Shown here in pieces: positions 37,601 through 46,559 of a DNA stretch of 64,000 nt; position 1 is the stretch's first letter, and each line of letters opens with the position of its first letter. Location of the stretch: assembly GCA_013396755.1 (NCBI GenBank), contig VWZF01003025.1, positions 1,365,002 through 1,429,001 on the forward strand. The letters are read 5' to 3'. The notes beneath the pieces were generated by a model. The model was given only the letters and a program-made list of their open reading frames with translations. It made no database searches and was not told where the DNA came from. This DNA is from Sclerurus mexicanus. Taxonomy: Eukaryota; Chordata; Aves; Passeriformes; Furnariidae. Position numbers and translations under genes: made by a program.

Positions 37601-38683
37601 ATTTCATGGAGTTTCCCTTTTCTTTCCCAGATGTCCCTGCACCATGTGCCATACCCTGCTGCTTTCAAAAGTGCACCTGCTGATGTTTTGCCTGCCTGTG
37701 TATTAAACCCTCTTTTGGATGATGTGAGTCTCAAACCAAACCTTGTGCAGGTGAACTTCCCCCTTCCTCTCTGATTAAACACTGAAATTCTTTTAGGAAC
37801 ACTTGATGAATTCCAAATTTCCTAAGCTTCAGAAATTGGCTTTTAGAGATGGAGCCCATTTTTTGTTTTCCTCTCCTTGCTTTAGGTATTTGTGCCCAGG
37901 AATTATCTTGGTACTGCTGGCTGGTGACAAGATCACGTTCTCCTGACTTTGGAGTGACCCACACGTTACATGAAACCACTGAAACAAGTGGCATGGGCTA
38001 CTTGTTTTATTCTGATAATTATGGCAACTTTGATAACATCAGTATTTTCCAGTCTTGGTACCAAATTGAAACCACACAGAGAATTTTTTTTTTCCAGGTC
38101 ACTTAAAGAGGAATTCCACTCCATGCTGAGAGCAAGGGACACAGCTGTTTTCTAAAGCAGAGAGGGGACAGCTTTTCCCTTGGCATCAAGTGTCAGTGCC
38201 AATTTCATGGCTGGACACACCAACAAACTTGGAGAAACAACGAGCTGAACAACCCATCGCAACCTCCGAGTACCACGCGTAGGAAAAAGAAGTTTGTGAA
38301 GTGCCTCACTTGATGAACTTTGAATATTTTTTCCTCTCTGATAACTTCAAAGACTTAAACCCGTACCCTTGCGGTTTTTATTGGTTTATATCAGTGCTCT
38401 TTACGGCAATTCGCAGTTTCTGAGAACCGAGCAGAGGTGGGGCATTGGAACGTCGCGGCTGGACCGGGACACGGAGGGGTTCTGACCGCGGATTTATCTG
38501 CACAAGCGCCCATTTGTGCCCCCCTGTGCCAGCCCCTCCTCACACCCCGACGCCAAGGCGGAGAAGAAAAAGCTTTGCCTGCTTCTGTAGGTTCGTCGCT
38601 TGGGGTTCTTGGCTCTGAAGGGATTGCCCATCCTCTCTTCCCTTGTCCCCTCCTTTCCTTTTCCTCAAGCCTTCTTCACCCAT
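28560..38683 (-). CDS. SLC7A9: SLC7A9, b0,+AT amino acid transporter light chain (12 coding exons, one frameshift)
   Basis: Coding exons on the minus strand: 38579-38683, 37310-37457, 36150-36392, 35476-35602, 35072-35171, 34065-34109, 33578-33701, 31800-31903, 30969-31065, 30147-30296, 29434-29608, 28560-28624. All phases join and give 493 residues (human about 487) if one extra base in exon 4 is ignored. Seen: the APC-fold motif GSGIF in TM1; AYDGW in TM6; a Cys near residue 150 in FYPGCDPPQ, the position that in the family forms the disulfide with the heavy chain rBAT (SLC3A1); REGHML between later TMs; a C-terminal tail with HLQMLLEVVP. Family knowledge: this 12-TM exchanger takes up cystine and dibasic amino acids at the apical membrane of renal proximal tubule and small intestine, and loss causes cystinuria. 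CEP89 lies upstream on the same strand, as in mammals. Odd: a GC donor after coding exon 1 and a one-base insertion in exon 4. Identity is near certain; intactness is open. Confidence 0.93.
29434..29608 (-). CDS. SLC7A9: SLC7A9 coding exon 11 (TM11-TM12)
   Basis: 175 nt, acceptor cttgcag, donor gtaagt. Encodes VPIVIPVIVTLVSIVLVLAP to KFSWAQKIS, covering the last two membrane helices. Confidence 0.95.
30147..30296 (-). CDS. SLC7A9: SLC7A9 coding exon 10 (TM9-TM10)
   Basis: 150 nt (50 codons, phase 0 at both ends), acceptor ctttag, donor gtaagt. Encodes GAIAIIYIIPGDIETLINYF to TRKELDRPIK. Confidence 0.95.
30969..31065 (-). CDS. SLC7A9: SLC7A9 coding exon 9
   Basis: 97 nt, acceptor cgccag, donor gtaagt. 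Encodes LVYVAGREGHMLKVLSYISV and KRLTPAPAIIFY, the conserved intracellular loop before TM9. Confidence 0.95.
31800..31903 (-). CDS. SLC7A9: SLC7A9 coding exon 8 (TM8)
   Basis: 104 nt, acceptor gtgccag, donor gtgagt. Encodes TFGDRVLYPASWIVPLF to GTCFTAG, ending with two bases of an Arg codon. Confidence 0.95.
33578..33701 (-). CDS. SLC7A9: SLC7A9 coding exon 7 (TM7)
   Basis: 124 nt, acceptor cccttag, donor gtaagc. Encodes NLPLSIIIGIPLVTVCYVLI to STELLQSQAVAV, nearly identical to human. Confidence 0.95.
34065..34109 (-). CDS. SLC7A9: SLC7A9 coding exon 6 (45-nt microexon-sized)
   Basis: 45 nt, acceptor cttgcag, donor gtagga. Encodes NQLNYITEELQNPY, matching the human cytosolic loop NQLNYITEELRNPY. 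Confidence 0.95.
35072..35171 (-). CDS. SLC7A9: SLC7A9 coding exon 5 (TM6 region)
   Basis: 100 nt, acceptor tttgcag, donor gtaagg. Encodes KNENFKDSFKD to SLAFYNGLWAYDG. The split Trp codon completes AYDGW, a family-conserved TM6 segment. Confidence 0.95.
35476..35602 (-). CDS. SLC7A9: SLC7A9 coding exon 4 (carries a 1-bp insertion)
   Basis: 127 nt between acceptor tttcag and donor gtaatc, where the phases of both neighbours require 126. The protein reads VVITIVNS, then LSVKLGSYLQNFLTAAK only after skipping one base of the GG at 35580-35581. Read as given, the frame shifts at Ser and stops at a TAA (35529-35531). Splice sites and the downstream coding potential are intact, so this is a sequencing or assembly error, or a recent lesion. 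Confidence 0.88.
36150..36392 (-). CDS. SLC7A9: SLC7A9 coding exon 3 (TM2 to TM4)
   Basis: 243 nt, acceptor cactcag, donor gtgaga. Encodes [20 protein letters not shown] to KCLAAAAI. Includes the extracellular-loop Cys (FYPGCDPPQ) expected to pair with the heavy chain rBAT. Confidence 0.95.
37310..37457 (-). CDS. SLC7A9: SLC7A9 coding exon 2 (TM1 and start of TM2)
   Basis: 148 nt, acceptor tttcaag, donor gtaaag. Encodes VGLLSGICMIVGTIIGSGIF and onward to GVLATL, ending in phase 1. Contains the GSGIF unwound-helix motif that binds the amino acid backbone in this family. Confidence 0.93.
38579..38683 (-). CDS. SLC7A9: SLC7A9 coding exon 1 (N-terminus)
   Basis: The ATG is at 38681-38683, followed by 35 codons starting MGEEGLRKRKGG and ending in the conserved QSLQSQEP...LQKQ, which aligns with the human N-terminus. 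The start is chosen by that alignment. A strong acceptor (pyrimidine tract then ccttag) lies at 38706-38707, so the transcript exon begins at 38705 and a 5' UTR exon should lie further upstream. The donor that keeps the human junction is non-canonical: CAG then gcaaag (gc at 38577-38578). Confidence 0.85.
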
Positions 38684-38705
38684 TTGGCTTTTCTCGCCGG
38701 AGCCT

Positions 38706-39060
38706 CTAAGGAAACAAAACCCAAGCGTTTGCCGGAGTGCCGCCCGTCCACGTGGGGCCAGAACAGCGCAGGTAAAACATTGCCAGGGCACCGAGACGTT
38801 CGCAGCCCGGGCTCGGGGCAAAGGATGCGCTCGGGAGGAGACGGGGCAGAGCAGGAGCCGCGCTCCCGTGCCCTGCCGGCTCTCACCTGGCACCCACCTG
38901 GCACCCACCTGGCACCCACCTGGCACCCACCTGGCACCCACCTGGCAGGGATCGGCCGTGTCTCCTCACATTCAGCTGCGGGGAGCGGGCAGGCTTTCAC
39001 AGCCGGTCCTGCCTTCGAGTTCCTCCAGAGCTCCAGGCAGTTTTGAGCGTCTTGCCTAGG
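38706..39060 (-). promoter_or_regulatory. SLC7A9: Presumed SLC7A9 5' UTR intron, first exon and proximal promoter
   Basis: A GC- and CpG-richer stretch directly upstream of the first coding exon, bounded by a strong acceptor at 38706 and candidate donors from 38885. A non-coding first exon would lie to the right of 38887. I see no convincing TATA box, so the transcription start cannot be placed. Confidence 0.4.
38884..38947 (-). repeat. 11-bp tandem repeat acting as a potential array of splice donors
   Basis: About five and a half copies of an 11-bp unit (plus strand CACCTGGCACC). On the minus strand each unit gives CAG followed by gtgggt, a good 5' splice site. The copy nearest SLC7A9 gives CAG then gtgaga (exon end 38887, gt at 38885-38886). 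With the acceptor at 38706-38707 this would make a 181-bp first intron in the SLC7A9 5' UTR. The repeat is seen directly; its use in splicing is inferred. Confidence 0.6.
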
Positions 39061-39152
39061 AGATCTTCTTTCTGATCTTCATTCAATTAAGCCTTGTCTC
39101 GGTTCCTCGGGGATGCGAGTATCTGCTAAACGCAGGGCGGGCTGCTGGAATT

Positions 39153-39175
39153 GGCTAATTAGCAGCTAATTAGCC
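39153..39175. promoter_or_regulatory. Paired homeodomain-type TAATTA palindromes
   Basis: GCTAATTAG occurs twice in a row separated by two bases, each containing the palindrome CTAATTAG, and the whole block reads almost the same on both strands. It lies about 470 bp upstream of the SLC7A9 start codon. Paired TAATTA cores are typical homeodomain dimer sites; which factor binds is unknown. Confidence 0.35.
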
Positions 39176-40611
39176 GTGAGAGCCACCAATCTTCTCCGAG
39201 TTGATTCAGAGTAGACGTCTTGCGCTCGGTGTTCTGTCCTGTTTAGAATGAGAACGTAAACTGGTTTTCGATTTAAATTTAGGCTGGAGACCTTTCTCGG
39301 GGTGGATCCGGCTCGTTCCCCCGAGCGTTTGGGTAAAATACAACGTGGGACAGCGAAGGAAACGACCCGGTTAGTCCTGAGCCTCCAAAGTGGATTCGGT
39401 GAGAAGCCTCTTCTCTCCTAAGACCTTATAACTATAATTACAGATCTGAATGCTGGCGATCATCCTGCAGTTACACAGACAGCGATTCGGGAACGTGTTT
39501 GTGTTCAGGCAACTTAAGTTGGGGGTGTTTCGCAAATTAAGTAGTAATTGTCTACAAAAACTGGAGCATTTTAAATAGACAGAGCACCTATGTCAGTATT
39601 GTTGGGCTTCAGAAACATTCGGGCTACGAAGACATCCCGTTTATGTTTTGAGCTAAAGATTTTTTTTAAAAATCATCACGAATTTGGAGACTAAACCTCT
39701 GATAGCAACGAGCCCACGTGAGGAAAGCAGGGCTTGGGTCACTGAACCTCATTACAGCTTTGTGCCCAGCTCCTCTATTCAAAGCCACGCTTTTAGACTG
39801 TGCCAGTTACAGCCTTTAGCAACCCTTGGGTTTGCTTACCTTGTTTATTTATATTTGTTTGGTGTCAGTCGGGTCCGGGAATCTTCGTCCAGTGTGTTTC
39901 TCCCGTTAGATTTCCCAGCCAGTTACACAGCAAGGCATGTCCGTGTCTGAAACCACAATATGCAGAAGCAGCAGCAGATTAAGTACAGAGGTTATAAAAG
40001 GTAATCATTAAAAGCATTCTCGGCGAAGAAGCTTTGAGAAAGGAACCGCAGGTAAAGCGACAGTCCAATGAGTTTATCTTTAAAAAAAGAAAAAACGCCT
40101 TTGTTCCTTTTGTGAGAGTGTTTATCCAGTGCCTAAGAAGTGTGTTACATAGTGAGAGTGAACCACGAGTTGGAGAGTCTTATTTTGATGATCCTTATTA
40201 GAAAGCAGCTACTAATTTAGAAAGGCTTTGGAAAGATAACCTTGAAGTAATTGTCCTATTATGGGTGCATTAAAACCATCTGCCCGGATGTTTGGTTGCA
40301 TCCTATAAAAACAGCTGATGTTTTTATCTTGAGAAGGTAGAGAAGCATGAGAAGAAATGTTTCCCTTGTTTCTCATTAACCTGAGGCAGCTGAGTGGGCA
40401 GCTCGTGTTCCCTTTGCTTGCAGTTACAATTATTTTCCATTTTTGTAAATATTTAAAGATCTTCCTTTAGTGAAAAATGCCATTCTCTATTTCCATGCAG
40501 TTTTATATCGAGGAATAAAAAGCATTGTTAGCCTGAATTCTGGAATGAGGTAACTTGTGTCATTTGAGCTAGTCATCGCTACTATACTTGCAAAAAACCC
40601 CCCTTAATCAT

Positions 40612-40628
40612 GTTAATCATTTAATTAG
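40612..40628. promoter_or_regulatory. HNF1-like site upstream of SLC7A9
   Basis: GTTAATCATTTAATTAG resembles the HNF1 palindrome (GTTAAT-N-ATTAAC) with one extra base in the right half. It is about 1.9 kb upstream of the SLC7A9 start. HNF1 factors drive many proximal-tubule transporters; a role here is inference only. Confidence 0.25.
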
Positions 40629-40777
40629 TTTTAGCAATGCAGTCGTACAGCTCCTTGGCTGTATGACATTCCAATCAGGAAGTCCTGATCAACCCCCTCT
40701 AATTGCAGCTGACTTTTTTCAATGAGCATCTACTGTTAAAAGCTAAAAGATATTCTGGTACTGGTCCCTGATGGTAA

Positions 40778-40812
40778 GTTAATTAAGATAATTATCTTGT
40801 TAAGATAATGCC
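40778..40812. promoter_or_regulatory. GATA-type palindrome next to an HNF1-like half site
   Basis: GTTAATTAAG (40778-40787) overlaps the perfect 14-bp palindrome AAGATAATTATCTT (40785-40798), followed by another AGATAA. AGATAA/TTATCT are GATA-factor cores. It sits about 2.1 kb upstream of SLC7A9, whose family members are expressed in gut and kidney. Confidence 0.25.
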
Positions 40813-43800
40813 TCATGAACAGGTAGGACAGGGCTGGAAATAACACCAAATTGTTGGCCCTGAGTGTCAACAAAACTACCCTAAGCATGATTTGACAATT
40901 GTTTTCCTCACCTTTTTTTGACCTGTCTAAACATGCAGGTTTGATCAAGAGGAATTCCCTCTGCGAGGATGATGTGAATCTGTCACTAAAAATGGACACG
41001 TGAGACACTCGTTCATAATTCCCATGTTTTGGGATGGCTGAGCCAGACTGTGCTGGGAATATCTTTCTCCAAGACTGAGGTTGCAAATAATGTCAGTACT
41101 GAAAACAAAACCAAAGCTGTGGTTTTTTAGTCACTGTCTTTTCCTTGTCTTGGCTTTTCCTGTTTAATTCTCACAGAAATAGGGTTGACCTACCAGAGAA
41201 GCTCTTTCACCTTTGATTGAAAAGTTACCACATTAAAAACGGTCAGACAAAAGTTCTTTTATTCCCCCTACAGATAAAGATAATAAAACATGTTAAAATT
41301 ACAGTCTTACTACAAGCACATAAAAAGGCAGGTATCGACAATTTATTCCTTTTTTGCATCTTTTACAAGGACTTTTAAAATACTTTTCATCATAATTCTG
41401 ACATAGGGTTAAATAAACTAATGATTTCATATCCTTTAATTTCAGATCCCTCCTTTGGGATCGGATATTATGTAAGGTACCTGTAAGCGGATAATTTTGA
41501 AGATTTATAACCTTCTTATCTTTCCTATGTCCTCCCTGAAATGCCACAGAGACTATTGAAACACTTAACATGAAAATAAAAGAAGGGGGGATCATATTAT
41601 GGGGTTTTGTCCTCAAAATGAAGCAGGCACACCTTTGCCATCAACTCTGCCCTGGAATTTCCAGACCAAGAAAAAAAGGGAAAGAAAATTCATGTAATTT
41701 TGATGAAAAGGTAACAGAGTGTGTTGTCTGTAATGCCATGTTAATTAAAGTTTTGCTTAGGATTTTGTCGTATCTAGTGTAAGAAATCCTCGATTTTTTT
41801 GTATGTTTCGGTTGTCTTTTCTCTCTGCCTCAGATCTGTGCCCCACTTTGTTTCTTCAAATATCATAAAGGCAACACTGAAAATATGTTTTTGCCTAAGC
41901 AATTGGCTTCTTTAGTCAACCTGGAATGTGCATCTGGAGAGTTCCCACCTCTTCAAGAGCTGCCCAAAGTCTCTGCGGTGACTTGACCTTAACTAGTCTG
42001 TGTTTCCTTACAAAAGTAGGAAAGTATTTTCATCTATTGCCTTGTTTTGGTTTAGGGGTTACTCTTTTGGGGATGCTGTAAACTAATTAAGGAGTTGCAG
42101 TTCTACCAGGAATCCTTCTTTTCCTCAGCCACCGAAGGACAAAAATAAACACTGATTTCAAGGATTCTAATGTTATTTTCTTCAGGGACAAGAGAAATGG
42201 CATTTTACAGCCGTGGGAAAAGCCTCCTTCCCTCTCAAACAGGTACACAGATGAAGAGATAAGGAGTTCAAATTCCAAGGGACTACAGAGGTAAACACTC
42301 TGCGGGCTCGTCCTATTTAAACCCTGTAGTTTGAACCTTTTCAAATGCTATTTACCAATTAAATCGTAAAAAGTAATTTTCAACTTTAATTCAGGAAATA
42401 GCAAGGGCACAGCATATAAATACACCTTTTATTATCACCAATCGCTAATGATAAAGGTTAATGTTTATTCGGGTTGGTATTTATTGCTTCCAGTAATGAA
42501 CGTTCTGCTTTGACCAACACTAAAGCAAATGCTGAGGATCATCCAGACTTGCAGCTTTAAATTGAAGCCGAGCATTTACTTTCTGTTCCAACCTTGCTGC
42601 TTACAGGTTATTTAATCAGAGGACCAGTCTGTTTCCACTGAGCACATGGGACTTTAATGCCCTAATCTTTTCCCTCCCTAGTTCCTGGTCACAGTGTAAT
42701 TGGTTTTGTCTCTGTGACAAATAAGGCTTTTGAAAAGATCTTCAGGTTTGCTCTGTTTTGTACTAGACCTGCTCAAGAGTGCACAGTCTGTAGCCTAAAG
42801 ACAGATTTTTTTTTTTTGTCTCATGTATTTTTTAAGCTCAGCTGTTCACAGACTCTTGAGAAACTCCTAAGCGTTGAGTATGTCGTTCTATCCAAAAGGC
42901 CACAAAAAATCAAGGAGTCTCCTCTGAAGGAATCTTGATGTCCTCTGAAGAAAATTAGCCTGAGTAGTCACACTAGTTTTTCTCAAAGATTTCAGGAGCT
43001 AAAGGTTTTAATGATGTTTTAAAGCCTGACTGGAGTCAGTGATTCCTCTAATACAGAGAGCTCCTCACCTTCTTCCCTTTGAAGAACACAGGCCTGACTT
43101 TGATCTCCTCTTTGAGTCCAAAATTCGGGATGCACTTTCACTAAGGAGGGATAGCCCTGGCTTTGGAAGACCCACCTGCCCCTGTGCTGTGCCCATCTCT
43201 AGCTGAGGAAGGAATCAGTGAACACTGAGGCACCCCATGGAGAGTATGATGCTCTGTGCTACTTTTGAAGTCTCATTTTAATTTTATATTTACCAGAGCC
43301 AAATATTTGAGGTATAAAACAATTTTAGTTGCCACAATATATGCTTCATATCTGAACGTGTGCTTGTATAGGTATGTTGAAATAAATTTAGTACAGGAAA
43401 AAAGCATTTATGGCTAAAAACATCTGAAGAGCTCACTCAGAAACCTATTTTAAAGGTAAAGAAGCCTTCAAAGTGCATTTGCTTTTCTAAATTCAAGCTG
43501 GTTAACACTGTGCAATTTTTACCATACTTATTTACATTAGATTTGAGGAGTAGGATGAGTGCTTTGAGCTCTCCTAAATGGAAGAGCTAGACCTGGCCAG
43601 CCAAGGATTTGCAGTCCCAGGAGAAAAGCTCTTACAACTCCTGACCTAATGTGCCAGGAGAGCAGCCTGAATATTTCACGGTGAAGAAGTCTTCGGAGGT
43701 TCTCTCTTCTGAGCTGTTGAAAAGCAATTTTCTGGTCTGAATGATAACAGCACCTTTCTGGCTTGGAAATAAAGAGGCAGGGGAGAAGAAAACAGCTGGG

Positions 43801-46318
43801 TTTAAAGGACTTGTTAACAGGCAGGGGGAATTTTGTAGAAAGCAGAAGAGGATAAGGTAAGTATGAGCCAGTCCCCAGTCAGTTCACAGGACACTGGGAC
43901 ACACCTTAATGGGACTGCCAGTGTCACCCTCGCCCTCCTATTTACACAGCTGGAGTGCTGAATAGATGCTCTGCTCTGACAGAGCACTAAGAAGTAAAAT
44001 TAATATACTTTAGCAGTGGCTGGCAAAGGCACTGAAGTACCGAGCCTTGCTCCAGACTCTCCTGTGGGTTTGCAAAGGTGGTAGCAATGCTTGTTTTTCG
44101 AATATATAATCACATGATTTAATCCAAATGCTTTTCTGGGGAAAATTACATTATTATGGACGGAATACTGTAAATTCAGCAATGAAACTCCAGAAAGGCT
44201 GAATTGTTTTCTCAGCTGCTTGGTAGGAATGGAAGAACGCTTCACGTTTTTATGTTGTCTTGTGAAAAGAAGCTGGGTTCAGTTTGCAGACCGGAAGATA
44301 CTGTAACTGGAAGGAGGTACAATATATGGGAATCACTATTCTCTGTCAGCTGTGCAAGGCAAAATAGCAAGTTGCTGATGTCAGGTGGGTAACAAAATCA
44401 TAAATTGGCATGGGTAGAGTTTTTGTAGTAGAAGAAAAGAGTCAAATAATTTCTTTAGTGTAGTAGCTATGAAATAAGGCAAAGCTATGATTTAAGAATC
44501 TCATTAAGTTCTGGGGGTTTAAGGTACAGCTCTCTTCCATACCTGTGTACCAACCAAGCAAAATTCCAACATATTCACACCTGAATGTGTTTTAAAAGTC
44601 TCACTTCTATTTCTAAGGAATTACCAATATGACCGTTTTGCCCCATAAAGCTGCTTGTTTTTACAGACTATTGAGACATATTCAAAAGGGCAATTAAAAG
44701 CAGAGGAGAATATGTGAATAATTTACATATGCAGTTCTGAGATTTTATTTTCCTATTCAGAGATGCTTACATTAAGAAATCTGGCCTGAGATGCTTCATT
44801 TTCCAAATGTGCCTCCAAAAACACGAGAACCTGTGTGTATAAGCCATGTTGGATGCTCCTTCAGGGTCACTGTAAGTACACCTGCACATTGGAGCTGGTG
44901 TGGAAGGAGGGGAGTGTATTCCCTGTGTCTCCTTGCCTGTCCCTGACTTGTCTGAAAGAGTGTTTCACACCTGACATTTTAGGTTTTTTTCAAATTCAAG
45001 GAAGACAGAACTGATTTAGCAACAGACCACTCCCCTGACAAGTTCACACATCAACAAAGTTATTTAAGACTGCGTTTAAAAACGCAGTTTCTGGATGCTA
45101 TTTTGAGGCACAGAGTCCTAAAATAACCGAGAGGACAAAGCCAGGAGAATGAAAGGATTTGAGGGTGTAGCTCTTGTCAAGTCTCTGGGTGGAGACCTTA
45201 AGACGGTGCTGTTGGAGACCAGTCCTGTTAAATCAGTGTTAAAGACTCTGGCGTGCTCAAGTTCTATCTTGATGAGCTGGTAAGGTTGTTGCACTTTCTT
45301 TATTCCCATCAAAGGAACCTGCTCTTTTCCTTACCTTTGATCAAAGCCAAGGAAATTCTTCATTGTTTCTAATATTACACAACTATGGTAGTTACAGCGT
45401 TTTTGTACTGCTGCAGTTTTCTGGTACCATTTAGGTTTTATTATGACAGTGAAGCAAAACCAAAGAGCTGAGCCAGCAAGTTGTCTGTAAATCCAAAACA
45501 AACTCACTTCATACTAATACATGCTCCTACAGAGCTGATGTGCAATATTGTGAAAAATCAACAATTATGAAAGCCAAGACAAATACCCATCAATAATTAA
45601 AGGCTGGCACTGCTGCAGAGAATGCTTTGGAAAAAAAAGGTGGCTTTTGAAGCCACCTAATGTGAGTTGGGATGAACAAAACAATCTGGAGGAGAACTGC
45701 AGCCCATAAACTGTGCAGTGGCCAGCTGGGCATTCAGGCACCACCAGCTGCCATGAGGATGCTTTGCTCTTGTGGGCCTCAATAGTCAGATTTTGCCCTG
45801 TCCCTGAGATCACCAGGTTTTTGGCACACAATCTGGTATAAGGACATCCTTGTACCTTGGGAAATCAAGATGCTTCATCATGAGCAACAAGAAGAGGCCA
45901 CATATTTTTTTTCAGCTTGGATCATACTCCATCTGGTGTTCTGGGGAGAATTTACTGAAATGTGTCCTTTTAATTGTACTAAACACTGTGATGCTCTTCA
46001 CTTGTGTCGTGGCAAAGTGGGTGTCTGGGCTAGAATGCCAAGCTTACCAGTTGTTTATCCTTTTAACTGCTTACTTGTCTTTTCATTCCAACTTAGAGCT
46101 GTACCACGTTTTGTCTTAACAAGGAATAGCCTTTTCTTTAAACACCAAAATAGTATTTTAGGCTAGATTTACTATTGATGGTACAGCTGGAGAAGATGCT
46201 GCTGTCATTTTTATGACCCTAAAAATACAGTACTTTTAAAGGGAGTAAATGTTCTACTGTATCTTGTGATGCTGAAAAAGTCAAATTCAGGCATTGAGTT
46301 CTCCTTTTTGGGTGATTT

Positions 46319-46559
46319 TTACCACTGAGATTCTTCTTGAATTTCGTTTTTGGTAGGGGATGAAGTTTTCACATCACAATAGCTAAAATCATGTCTGTAA
46401 ACCAGGTCCTTCTCAGAGCTCTCATCCAAGAGCGGCTCCTGAGCTGTGACAGCACTCCATGGGGTGTTCTTCCTCAGGGATTTATGTAAGAGTTCTCTCA
46501 TTCTCCTGTTTTCTTTGGTTGCAGATTCCCAAATGACTTCAAGTTCCCCTTCTGTTTTC
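46319..46559 (-). CDS. CEP89: CEP89 last coding exon
   Basis: Acceptor tccctag, then [20 protein letters not shown] to the TAA stop at 46319-46321. The first 25 residues match human [20 protein letters not shown]; the tail is divergent. No AATAAA is evident just downstream. An ATTAAA at 45969-45974 is a possible signal, unproven. Confidence 0.93.

Larger units (their letters stand above)
39176..46318. other. Intergenic region between SLC7A9 and CEP89
   Basis: About 7 kb without a recognisable exon. The CEP89 3' UTR must occupy the right end, and SLC7A9 upstream regulatory sequence the left. Candidate factor sites are listed separately. No CR1 copies were seen. Confidence 0.5.

Noticed and set aside
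38540..38941. 133-codon minus-strand ORF running through the 11-bp repeat into the SLC7A9 N-terminus
   Set aside because: The upstream part translates a tandem repeat and crosses a strong splice acceptor at 38706; the conserved protein begins at the ATG at 38683.
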